NCBI RefSeq assembly: GCF_050717515.1
Contig: NZ_JBOITL010000024.1
Location: forward strand, 116,211-180,210
Reading direction: 5' to 3'
Origin: Clostridium_AD sp050717515
GTDB lineage: Bacteria > Bacillota > Clostridia > Clostridiales > Clostridiaceae
DNA: 64,000 bases
A program made the translations under genes and the position numbers. This document shows, piece after piece, positions 43,587-51,683 of this stretch. The notes under the pieces were generated by a model. It worked only from the letters and a program-made list of their open reading frames with translations, was not told the DNA's origin and did no database searches. How positions within the stretch are numbered: the first letter of the stretch is position 1; each line of letters opens with the position of its first letter.

Positions 43587-46500
43587 TTAGCTACACCCTG
43601 TAGTTGTTCCGCAATCGAGGCAAACCTTGCAAGTACCGCTTTTAACAAGTTTAGTACTTGAACAATGAGAGCAGGTTTCAGAGTATAACCTTTCCCCTTT
43701 AGGTTTTTCAGTATTTTTGAAACTAGGTACATTTTCAGATTCTACTAAGCTAGCTGAAATTTCATTTTCATCTGGCATTAGTGGGTTTTTAGGTATATCA
43801 GCGTTTCCGTAATTTTCAGGTTTAATTTGACATCTTGTATAGTCACCTAGTTCTATATCAATTATTTTGCTAATTAAATCAGATATAGAAGAAACAGATT
43901 TAATATAAGGATGTTTTTGTACAAAACCATAAGGTTCGAATTTTTGTCCCCGAAGCATTTTAGAAATATCTTCTGCAGGTACGTGATACTGAAGCATTAC
44001 TGAAATTGACTTTGAAAGAGAATTTAGTAGTCCGGTAATAATAGTACCTTCTCTATCTGTAGTTATATATATTTCAGAGATTTCTCCATCTGAACGCCTA
44101 TTTACTGTAGTATAGATTTTTACATCATCAATTTGAGCAGGATGAGTAGTGCCATAACGGATTCCAATTGGTTTTTCTCTTGTAGAATGATTGGAAATCT
44201 CCTCTTGCGCCTTTGCTTTCTTTAAAAGATCCGCATAGGATAAATCTTCAAGGGATAGTTCTTTATCTTGAGATAAGGTAGTGTTTAAAGGCTGACTTGC
44301 CTTTGAACCATCTCTATATAAAGCTATGCCTTTTACACCTAATTTCCAAGAATTAAGTATTACTTCTTTAAAATCTTCAATAGTGGCATTTTTAGGTAAG
44401 TTTACAGTCTTTGATATAGAACCTGATATCATTGGAGTTATTGCTGCCATCATGAGAACATGTCCCATAAATGGGATATATCTCTTTCCACTACCACACT
44501 TGTTTGCTGTATCAAAAATAGGTAAATGTTCAGGTTTTAAATGTGGAGCACCCTCTATTTTTCCATCAATAATTTTTTCATACTTAAAGCCGTTTTCATC
44601 AACTTTTTCTTTTCTTAGAATATAGTCTAAAATATCATTTGTTTGGATTTGAGAATATCCCAGGTTAGTTAAGGAAGCTTTAATTACTGGGTTAACCATG
44701 GTCATATAACCGCCACCAGATAATTTTTTATAAATAAAATGGCTGAAATATGGTTCTATGGATGTTGCACCACAATCCATTGCAAAGGAAATAGTACCAG
44801 TAGGAGCTATAACTGTAACTTGAGCATTTCTAAAACCATATTTTTCACCACTAAGTAATGCTTTTGTGAAGCAACTTTTTAAGGTTTCACTTATATACCC
44901 AAGAGAATTTCCTTTTAAAAGAGAGTGATTAACTTTTACAGGCTCATAATTTAAATTTTCAAATTTAGTATCTAGAGCTCCAGCTGCTCTAGCGTGATTC
45001 CTTATAACTAGTTGCATATATGTTTTGTTAATTTCATATTTTTCAAAAGGAGCTAGTTCTTTTGCCATAAGGGATGAAACATAATAAGACTGCGCTGTCA
45101 TTATTCCAGTTAGCGAGGAAGCTAAATTTCTAGCATCTTCTGAGTCATAGGCGTATCCCATTACCATAAGTAGTGAAGCTAGGTTTGCAATTCCAAGTCC
45201 TGTGCTTCTAAACAAGTGTGTTTTCCTTGCTATATCTTCTGTAGGAAATTGACCCCAATGTATGGAAGCTTCAAGAATTAATTGAGTAAGTCCTATTAAA
45301 TGAACATAGCCATCTATATCTAATTTTTTAGTTTTGCTGTCATAGAATTTATAAATATTAATAGAGGCTAAATTACAGGAAGTATCATCTAAAAATGCAT
45401 ATTCTCCACAAGGATTAGTTGAATTAATTCTATTATGCTTTGCATTAACTGATCCATCTTCTCCAGCTGGACAAGTGTGCCATGCATTAAAGGTATCATC
45501 AAACTGAGGAGCTGGATCTGCACATAGCCAAGCAGCTTTATTAAAGGTATCCCATAGTTCTTTAACCCTTATATCTTTATTAACTGAGCTGTCAGCTCTT
45601 CCTTTAAGAGTAATAGTCTGCTTAGGATTTTTTGAAAGGTCATCCACCTTCATCATGAATTCATCTGAGAATCTTATGGAATTGTTTCCGTTTTGGCCAG
45701 AGACAGTCTCATAAGCCTCTCCTTCAAAGCTGCCGTCATAACCCATTTTGGTAAGGGCACGTACCTTATCTTCTTCTTTAGCTTTCCAAGTCATAAATTC
45801 CATTATTTCCGGATGGTCAATATCAAGACATAGCATTTTAGCAGCACGTCTTGTAGTTCCACCAGATTTTATTGCTCCTGCATTTCTATCAAGGCCTTTT
45901 AAAAAACTCATTAGGCCTGAAGAAACTCCACCACTAGATAATCTTTCACCGCGACCTCTTATGCTAGAGAAGTTAGTTCCGGTACCAGAACCACCTTTAA
46001 ATAATTTTGTTTCTGTTACATACTGCTCAGATATTGAGTGCTTGCCAAGTAATTTATCTTCAATTGAGAGAATGAAACAGGCTGAAGCTTGAGTCCTTGT
46101 ATAAGCATCCTCGCTTTTAACAATCATTTTTTTACTTTCATCATAATAAAAATTATCTAAGGTTCCACCCTTTATACCATAAGATAGGTTAAGTCCGGTA
46201 TTAAACCATTGAGGAGAATTTGGAGCAAACATTTGATTTAAAAAAGCATATACTAATTCATCATAAAGAATGCTTTTTTCATCGTCAGTTTTAATAATTG
46301 TTCCGTCGGCTAAGGATTCACACCAAAAATTAACAAGTCTATGAGCTACCATTTTCATACTATTCTCATAGCCTTGCTTAGTAGGAACACCAGATTTTCT
46401 AAAATATTTTGAAGCTATAATATCGCAAGAGTTTTGCGAGTAATGCTCTGGAAATTCTAAATCCTTCATATCTAAAAGTACTTTGTTTGTTTTATGATCC

Positions 46501-46613
46501 TTTAGAAAAACATCTACCTTTTTCCACTGAAATAAATCATAAACAGTAACATTTTTATCTTTTTCTAATGCACTTGTATAAAATCTTTTAATTAAACTTT
46601 TTATTTCCGCCAT
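43587..46613 (-). CDS. nrdJ: Adenosylcobalamin-dependent ribonucleotide reductase (class II)
   Basis: A 1008-residue enzyme that makes deoxyribonucleotides without oxygen. Seen: an N-terminal region, SGGTTRRAAKMLCLDIDHPE, the active-site NPCGEYAFLDDTSCNL near 400, VTVIAPTGTISFAMDC, and a long C-terminal part ending in a zinc-ribbon-like tail (CSHCSSTK, CKVCLDCG) that is normal for the long clostridial form. No cobalamin riboswitch is seen upstream. The only Shine-Dalgarno, GGAGGTG, lies 31 nt before the ATG, with a perfect hairpin between; an in-frame TAG in that interval rules out an earlier start. Confidence 0.93.
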   Translation of the reverse strand: MAEIKSLIKRFYTSALEKDKNVTVYDLFQWKKVDVFLKDHKTNKVLLDMKDLEFPEHYSQNSCDIIASKYFRKSGVPTKQGYENSMKMVAHRLVNFWCESLADGTIIKTDDEKSILYDELVYAFLNQMFAPNSPQWFNTGLNLSYGIKGGTLDNFYYDESKKMIVKSEDAYTRTQASACFILSIEDKLLGKHSISEQYVTETKLFKGGSGTGTNFSSIRGRGERLSSGGVSSGLMSFLKGLDRNAGAIKSGGTTRRAAKMLCLDIDHPEIMEFMTWKAKEEDKVRALTKMGYDGSFEGEAYETVSGQNGNNSIRFSDEFMMKVDDLSKNPKQTITLKGRADSSVNKDIRVKELWDTFNKAAWLCADPAPQFDDTFNAWHTCPAGEDGSVNAKHNRINSTNPCGEYAFLDDTSCNLASINIYKFYDSKTKKLDIDGYVHLIGLTQLILEASIHWGQFPTEDIARKTHLFRSTGLGIANLASLLMVMGYAYDSEDARNLASSLTGIMTAQSYYVSSLMAKELAPFEKYEINKTYMQLVIRNHARAAGALDTKFENLNYEPVKVNHSLLKGNSLGYISETLKSCFTKALLSGEKYGFRNAQVTVIAPTGTISFAMDCGATSIEPYFSHFIYKKLSGGGYMTMVNPVIKASLTNLGYSQIQTNDILDYILRKEKVDENGFKYEKIIDGKIEGAPHLKPEHLPIFDTANKCGSGKRYIPFMGHVLMMAAITPMISGSISKTVNLPKNATIEDFKEVILNSWKLGVKGIALYRDGSKASQPLNTTLSQDKELSLEDLSYADLLKKAKAQEEISNHSTREKPIGIRYGTTHPAQIDDVKIYTTVNRRSDGEISEIYITTDREGTIITGLLNSLSKSISVMLQYHVPAEDISKMLRGQKFEPYGFVQKHPYIKSVSSISDLISKIIDIELGDYTRCQIKPENYGNADIPKNPLMPDENEISASLVESENVPSFKNTEKPKGERLYSETCSHCSSTKLVKSGTCKVCLDCGTTTGCS

Positions 46614-46616
46614 AAG

Positions 46617-46651
46617 TATACTAGCCTAAAAAAGCTAGTATATTCACCTCC
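46617..46651 (-). promoter_or_regulatory. nrdJ initiation region: SD, hairpin, ATG
   Basis: Reading the minus strand: GGAGGTG, 2 nt, TATACTAGC, 8-nt loop, GCTAGTATA, 3 nt, ATG. The 9-bp perfect hairpin removes 26 nt, leaving an effective spacing of about 5 nt, which is the normal distance. Confidence 0.6.
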
Positions 46652-46989
46652 TATTATTTTATTTAAATTTAAAAATAAATTTAAATTATGTAAAATGCAT
46701 TCACCTATGCTTGATGTTGCTAAGCTAGAAAGCACTCTTAATTGTTTAACTTGATATTATGTGCTAAAACAGTATAATATACAATATGTAGTGAGGACAA
46801 AGAAACTCATCACCATATATGGTATTATATATTAAAATAATATGAAAATCAAATGCTATTATATAATAAAAAAGTATATAAATCAACATGAACTATTAAC
46901 CAACAATATGATCAATAATAGATAAATTCATATAATATCGAGTATAATAGAAATGAATTTATTATTTTAGAAGAGGTGATTAGAAACTT
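46652..46989. other. Divergent intergenic region nrdJ / gamma-carbonic anhydrase
   Basis: About 340 bp of AT-rich sequence with TATAAT-like sites (for example 46934 and 46943 towards the right-hand gene). I see no riboswitch and no open frame with a ribosome binding site. Confidence 0.4.
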
Positions 46990-47496
46990 ATGATACATCA
47001 ATTTGATGGACAAATACCTACTGTACACAAGAATTCTTTTATTGCGAGCAGTGCAGATATAATAGGAAATGTATTTATAGGACAGTACAGTAATATTTGG
47101 TTTGGAGCTGTATTAAGAGGAGATATGGATTATATATCTATAGGTGCTTATACAAATGTTCAAGACAATTGTACGGTGCATACTGATGAAGATTTATCAG
47201 TTAATATTGGAGATTATGTAACTATAGGACATAATGCTATAATACATGGTTGTAAAATTTCAAGTAATACTTTAATTGGCATGGGAAGTACTATATTAAA
47301 TGGAGCTGAAATAGGAGAATATACTATAATCGGTGCTGGCAGCTTAGTTACTCAAGGGAAGAAAATACCTTCTGGTGTTCTTTGTATGGGAGTACCGGCA
47401 AGGGTAATTCGAGAACTAACCATAGAAGAAAAAGAAAGTTTAAAAAAATCTGCGGAGCATTATGTAGAGATGTCAAAGAAATATATTATAGAATAA
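46990..47496 (+). CDS. Gamma-carbonic anhydrase-family protein (left-handed beta-helix)
   Basis: A 168-residue hexapeptide-repeat protein forming trimers. The metal histidines are present: VQDNCTVHTD near 59, then IGHNAIIHGC with two His near 76 and 81. The pattern PARVIRELTIEE at the end is typical of YrdA/PaaY-like members. Many such proteins have weak or no carbonic anhydrase activity, so the function is left open. The ATG follows GAGGTGA by 11 bp, rather far. Confidence 0.85.
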   Translation: MIHQFDGQIPTVHKNSFIASSADIIGNVFIGQYSNIWFGAVLRGDMDYISIGAYTNVQDNCTVHTDEDLSVNIGDYVTIGHNAIIHGCKISSNTLIGMGSTILNGAEIGEYTIIGAGSLVTQGKKIPSGVLCMGVPARVIRELTIEEKESLKKSAEHYVEMSKKYIIE

Positions 47497-47605
47497 ATGC
47501 AGTAAAATATGGTAACCATTCTGTAAAGTTTTATTTACTAGAAGGTTACTGTATTTTTTTGTAGAATACTATAAGGTAAATTAAGGTATATGGGGGGCGT
47601 AAATT

Positions 47606-50011
47606 TTGAAGTTTATAAGAGTTGGAAATGAAAAGAAGAAAAAAAGATTAATTTCCTTGTTAATGTCTTTTGGTTTAGTGTGGAACATTTGCATTTTTTC
47701 TGCTGCGAATGCTTATGCTACAACACAGAAGGATGATTTAATTATTATGGAAGAAAAAATTGCCAATGGGGTACATTATATAGAGCAAAAGATAAACTAT
47801 TATGATAAAGATAAAAATGATATACAACTAAAGCAGACTCTAAATATTATTAAGGCAGATCTGAATAACCCTGATGTGGGTCTTATATTTTCTAAAGCAA
47901 AGGATGTAGTGCTAGCAAAAGATACGGTATCAAAACAAATTGGACAAGAAAAATCTAAAAATAACAGTGTGGTAGGAGGAATCAATGGTGATTTTTTCAA
48001 TATGATTATAGGCGCAAGTGTAGGACCTCAAATTAAAGATGGTAAACCTTTGGTAGGATATACTTGCAAGTCAGATGAAAGTAGATATCCAATATTCGGT
48101 ATAGATAAAAATAATAAGGTCTTTATAGAAAACATGAGCTTTAATGGTAGGCTTGCATTGGATGAACCTGGATTAAATAATATAGAGCAACAAAGTGTGC
48201 TTATAGATAGTTTTAATAGATTTGATGAATTTCAAGTAAATAAGTACAGCGCGAAAAACAGTCTAATGTTACTTACACCTGATTATAGTCTAGAGCGAAA
48301 AATAAAACAGTCAGATTATGCTCCAAGTGAAGTGTTCACAATCATTAGAGGAATACAGGGACCTATTTTATTGGACAAGCAGTTCACAGGAGTAATTGAG
48401 AGCATAGAAGTTGGTAGCAAAGAAGTAACTATTCCGAGAGATGGCATAGTTATTGCATCAAATGGTACAAAAGCAAATTGGGTAAAAGATAATTTGAAAA
48501 TAGGAAATAAGGTGAAGTTTAACTTAGGATTTAGCAAAAAAGATATAGTAAGTGCCATGGGAGGATATAATTATCTGGTTAAAGATGGGAAAACAATATC
48601 AGAGGAAACCATGGTAAGTGATGTTGTAGACAAATACCTTGTAACCTCTAGAAAAGCTAGAACAGCTATTGGAATAACTGAGGATAATAAGGTTGTTGCA
48701 TTAACAGTTGGAGGTGGAGGAGCCTCATCCACATTTAGTGATGGTGCTACTTTACCAGAAATGGCGAGTTTAATGTTGCAATTAGGTGTAACAACTGCTT
48801 TGAATTTTGATGGTGGTGGGTCGGCCCAGATGAATGTACAACATTATGCAGATAATACGAGTACCATAGTAAATACTCCATCTGATTATTCGGAAAGAGC
48901 GGTAACTAATGCTATTTTATTTACTAACAAAGCTCCTGTAACTAATACAACAAGTGATATTAGTTTGAAAGAAAATATACTTATATATATAAATTCAGCT
49001 TACAATTTTAGTATCAAAGGAGTTGATACTAATTTACATCCAATGAATTTTTTAGACAAAAAGGTTATATGGTCTACTCAAGGAAAAGTTGGACAAGTTA
49101 CCTCTAAGGGTGAGTTTCTAGCTGGGAGTAAATCATCAATTGGAGAAGTAAAAGCTTCTTTAGATGGAATCACAGGAAGTACAAAGGTTACTGTGGTAGA
49201 TTCATTAGCTTCCTTAAGTATAACGGATAAAGATACTATTTTATTAAACCCGGGGGACACTTATCAATTTTCTGTAAAAGCTACCAATGAAAAAGGTGAA
49301 AATGTTTTAATTGATAATAAAGCGGCAAAATGGTCTGTGACAGGCAATGCTTTGGAAATTGATAAAAATGGGTTATTGAAAGTTAAAGCCAAAGCTAAAG
49401 AGGTGATAGGTGATGTAATAGTAGAAGCGGGAGGTAAAAAAGCTTCTGTTAAGATAGAAGGGGCAAAGTCTATTGTACTTATAGAAGACTTTGAGCACAA
49501 TGATGAAGCCATGTACAGGGTAGGTGGCTTTGTAGGTGGAACTTCAAAAATATCCTCTGAGAAGTCATCAAATGGTAATAAAAGCTATAAAATATCATAC
49601 AATTATGATGAAAAGTGGGCAAGAAAATATAATGGAACAATAGATTTCATTCCTACAGGGGTTAATAGCAAGGGCGAGGATATTACTAGTAGGTATATAT
49701 CTAAAACAAGACCTGTGAAAATAGGCATGCAAGTATATGGTAATGGCATAGCTCCATGGCTTAGGGCTAGCATAATAGATGGAAATGGGAAGGAAACCAT
49801 TGTAGATTTTGCAAAATCAGTAAATTGGAAAGATGAATGGAAAAATGTTTATGCAGAAATTCCAGAAAATCTGCCACTACCAATAACTCTTAAAAAAATA
49901 TATATGGTAGAAACTGATAAGACTTTACATTATAAAGGTAATATTTATTTTGATTATATAAGATTTATGTACGTTGACAAGGAGAAAAGTGTGGGGACGG
50001 TTAACAACTAA
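47606..50011 (+). CDS. Secreted phosphodiester glycosidase-domain protein with Ig-like modules
   Basis: An 801-residue secreted protein. Signal peptide 1-39 (hydrophobic core LISLLMSFGLVWNICIFSA, Ala-x-Ala end). The NAGPA-type phosphodiester glycosidase domain covers about 90-445, with GGINGDFFN, KARTAIGIT, GGGGASSTFSDGATLPEM and LNFDGGGSAQMNV. Two BIG2-like Ig folds (about 450-540 and 540-625) and a beta-sandwich, carbohydrate-binding-like C-terminal domain (640-790) follow. It may act on wall or exopolysaccharide phosphodiesters. The start is TTG with GGGGGG upstream. The final residues VGTVNN are encoded by a REP-like repeat unit. Confidence 0.85.
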   Translation: MKFIRVGNEKKKKRLISLLMSFGLVWNICIFSAANAYATTQKDDLIIMEEKIANGVHYIEQKINYYDKDKNDIQLKQTLNIIKADLNNPDVGLIFSKAKDVVLAKDTVSKQIGQEKSKNNSVVGGINGDFFNMIIGASVGPQIKDGKPLVGYTCKSDESRYPIFGIDKNNKVFIENMSFNGRLALDEPGLNNIEQQSVLIDSFNRFDEFQVNKYSAKNSLMLLTPDYSLERKIKQSDYAPSEVFTIIRGIQGPILLDKQFTGVIESIEVGSKEVTIPRDGIVIASNGTKANWVKDNLKIGNKVKFNLGFSKKDIVSAMGGYNYLVKDGKTISEETMVSDVVDKYLVTSRKARTAIGITEDNKVVALTVGGGGASSTFSDGATLPEMASLMLQLGVTTALNFDGGGSAQMNVQHYADNTSTIVNTPSDYSERAVTNAILFTNKAPVTNTTSDISLKENILIYINSAYNFSIKGVDTNLHPMNFLDKKVIWSTQGKVGQVTSKGEFLAGSKSSIGEVKASLDGITGSTKVTVVDSLASLSITDKDTILLNPGDTYQFSVKATNEKGENVLIDNKAAKWSVTGNALEIDKNGLLKVKAKAKEVIGDVIVEAGGKKASVKIEGAKSIVLIEDFEHNDEAMYRVGGFVGGTSKISSEKSSNGNKSYKISYNYDEKWARKYNGTIDFIPTGVNSKGEDITSRYISKTRPVKIGMQVYGNGIAPWLRASIIDGNGKETIVDFAKSVNWKDEWKNVYAEIPENLPLPITLKKIYMVETDKTLHYKGNIYFDYIRFMYVDKEKSVGTVNN

Positions 50012-50014
50012 TTA
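49991..50014. repeat. Half REP-like unit overlapping a stop codon
   Basis: GGGGACGGTTAACAACTA lies across the stop codon of the phosphodiester glycosidase gene and is identical in its first 18 bases to the arm that begins at 50037. Confidence 0.65.
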
Positions 50015-50036
50015 AACTAAAAAAGTGAAAAAGTGC

Positions 50037-50088
50037 GGGGACGGTTAACAACTATTTGTATTTGTACAAATAGTTGTTAACCGTCCCC
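50037..50088. repeat. REP-like palindrome, complete unit
   Basis: Perfect 24-bp arms (50037-50060 and 50065-50088) with a 4-nt loop, core GGGGACGGTTAACAAC. It may also act as a terminator for the gene before it. Confidence 0.7.
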
Positions 50089-50089
50089 T

Positions 50090-50133
50090 TGGGTTTGCTT
50101 TGGGTTTGCTTTGAATTTGCTTTGATTTTGCCT
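50090..50133. repeat. 11-bp tandem repeat, about four units
   Basis: GGGTTTGCTTT occurs twice, followed by GAATTTGCTTT and GATTTTGCCTT, directly after the REP-like palindrome. Confidence 0.6.
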
Positions 50134-50239
50134 TATTTAAAAAAAAAAATAAGATTATAGACAAAATAGCTTTTATTTTCACCGATTTTTAACTACAATA
50201 GAAGGTAGGGAATTATTGTTTTTTTAAGGAGTGAAAAAA

Positions 50240-50737
50240 ATGATAAAATTAAATGGAATAGAAAAGATGACAAATGAGCAAAAATATAAATATATGCTTA
50301 TTCTTTTAGAAGGACAGCTCAGCTCAGAAAAAAATGACCTAGCAAATTTATCAAATGCTGCTGCAATTATTAAAGCAGTTATGGATAGATTAAATTGGGC
50401 AGGGTTTTACATTGTACGTGAAAATGTATTGGTGCTTGGAATGTTCCAAGGAATGCCCGCTTGTAACAGAATACAAATAGGTAAAGGCGTATGTGGCAGG
50501 GCAGTTGCGACAAAAAAACTTCAGCGCATAGAAAATGTAAATGAATTTCCAGGACATATTGCTTGTGACACTGCAACAAATTCAGAAATTGTTATACCTA
50601 TAATAAAAGAGGATGTAGTTTATGGAGTTTTGGATTTAGATAGCCCAGAGGTAGGGAGGTTTACAGAGCTTGAAGAAAAATATTTAGTTGAATTTGTTTG
50701 TAAACTTAACAAATATATAGATTGGTCAAAAGTTTAA
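50240..50737 (+). CDS. GAF-domain protein, free methionine-(R)-sulfoxide reductase type
   Basis: A 165-residue cytosolic protein. The fRMsr pattern is seen: GMFQGMPACNRIQIGKGVCG and FPGHIACDTATNSEIVIP, with the three Cys of the family at about 81, 91 and 115. It should reduce free methionine-R-sulfoxide with thioredoxin. The ATG at 50240 is preferred to the GTG at 50231 because AAGGAGTG lies 6 bp before it. It is followed after 21 bp by a cvfB-like gene on the same strand. Confidence 0.85.
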   Translation: MIKLNGIEKMTNEQKYKYMLILLEGQLSSEKNDLANLSNAAAIIKAVMDRLNWAGFYIVRENVLVLGMFQGMPACNRIQIGKGVCGRAVATKKLQRIENVNEFPGHIACDTATNSEIVIPIIKEDVVYGVLDLDSPEVGRFTELEEKYLVEFVCKLNKYIDWSKV

Positions 50738-50758
50738 ATAGAAGGTAGGAGATAATAA

Positions 50759-51598
50759 ATGATAAACATAGGAGATTTAAATAATTTAACAGTAGTAAGG
50801 CGCGCGGAATTTGGGTACTATTTAGGCGCTGGGACAGATAATACCAGTGATGACATACTGCTTCCAATGAAAAGTACTTTAGGTAGAGCACTTGCCATTG
50901 ATGAGGAAGTTGAAGCCTTTATATACAGAGACTCGAGTGACAGGTTAATTGCAACTTTTAAAAAACCACTTGCAAAGGTTGGAGACTTAGCTTACCTTAA
51001 GGTAATTGATATGACTGCAATAGGATCTTTTGTAGAAATTGGTTTAGAAAGAGATGTATTGGTTCCTTTTAAGGAGGAAAATTACAAATTAGAAACAGGT
51101 AGAAAATATCTTTTTTATATATATTTAGACAAGACTGGAAGAATTGCAGCCACTACTTTTGTTGATAAATATTTATATGAGACAGATTCATATAAAATTG
51201 ATGATGAAGTGGAAGGTACAGTATATGGAATACAGACTAATGGTACTGTAATGATAGCTATTGATGATATTTATAGAGGGGTTATTCTAAGAAATGAGAA
51301 TTATATGAATATAACGCCTGGAGATAGATTAAAAGCAAGAGTAAAAAAATATTACGAAGATGGTAAAATGGACTTAACAGTAAGAAAACCAAGACTAGAA
51401 GAAAGAGATGTAGTTGAAGAACAAATATTAGAATATTTAAAAAGCTCTGATGGGTCTATGCCATACAATGATAAGAGTTCTCCAGATGATATAAAGAAAG
51501 TCTTCAAAACTAGCAAAAACGCTTTTAAAAGAGCATTAGGTGGCCTTATGAAGAGTGATTTAATTTTTCAAGATGAAGAGGGTACTAAAATAAAATAA
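50759..51598 (+). CDS. cvfB: CvfB-family S1 RNA-binding protein
   Basis: A 279-residue protein. Three S1-like beta-barrels (about 1-65, 65-140 and 145-215) are followed by a winged-helix C-terminal domain (about 220-279, with DDIKKVFKTSKNAFKRALGG). This is the architecture of CvfB/YitL, an RNA-binding protein that in Staphylococcus affects virulence-factor expression. The function in clostridia is not established. AGGAG precedes the ATG. It ends in a bidirectional terminator. Confidence 0.85.
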   Translation: MINIGDLNNLTVVRRAEFGYYLGAGTDNTSDDILLPMKSTLGRALAIDEEVEAFIYRDSSDRLIATFKKPLAKVGDLAYLKVIDMTAIGSFVEIGLERDVLVPFKEENYKLETGRKYLFYIYLDKTGRIAATTFVDKYLYETDSYKIDDEVEGTVYGIQTNGTVMIAIDDIYRGVILRNENYMNITPGDRLKARVKKYYEDGKMDLTVRKPRLEERDVVEEQILEYLKSSDGSMPYNDKSSPDDIKKVFKTSKNAFKRALGGLMKSDLIFQDEEGTKIK

Positions 51599-51620
51599 TT
51601 TATTATATTCACATTTTTAA

Positions 51621-51670
51621 AAAAAGTAAGAGTCTGATGATTTAGTGTCATCAGACTCTTACTTTTTTTT
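51621..51670. terminator. Bidirectional terminator
   Basis: AAAAAGTAAGAGTCTGATGA pairs with its complement at 51649-51668 around an 8-nt loop; A- and T-runs on both sides serve cvfB and the opposing P-type ATPase gene. Confidence 0.92.
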
Positions 51671-51683
51671 GTTATCTATTTCC

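Noticed and set aside
46652..46989. Possible cobalamin riboswitch upstream of nrdJ
   Set aside because: No B12-box-like sequence or long structured leader is seen; only the short hairpin next to the start codon.
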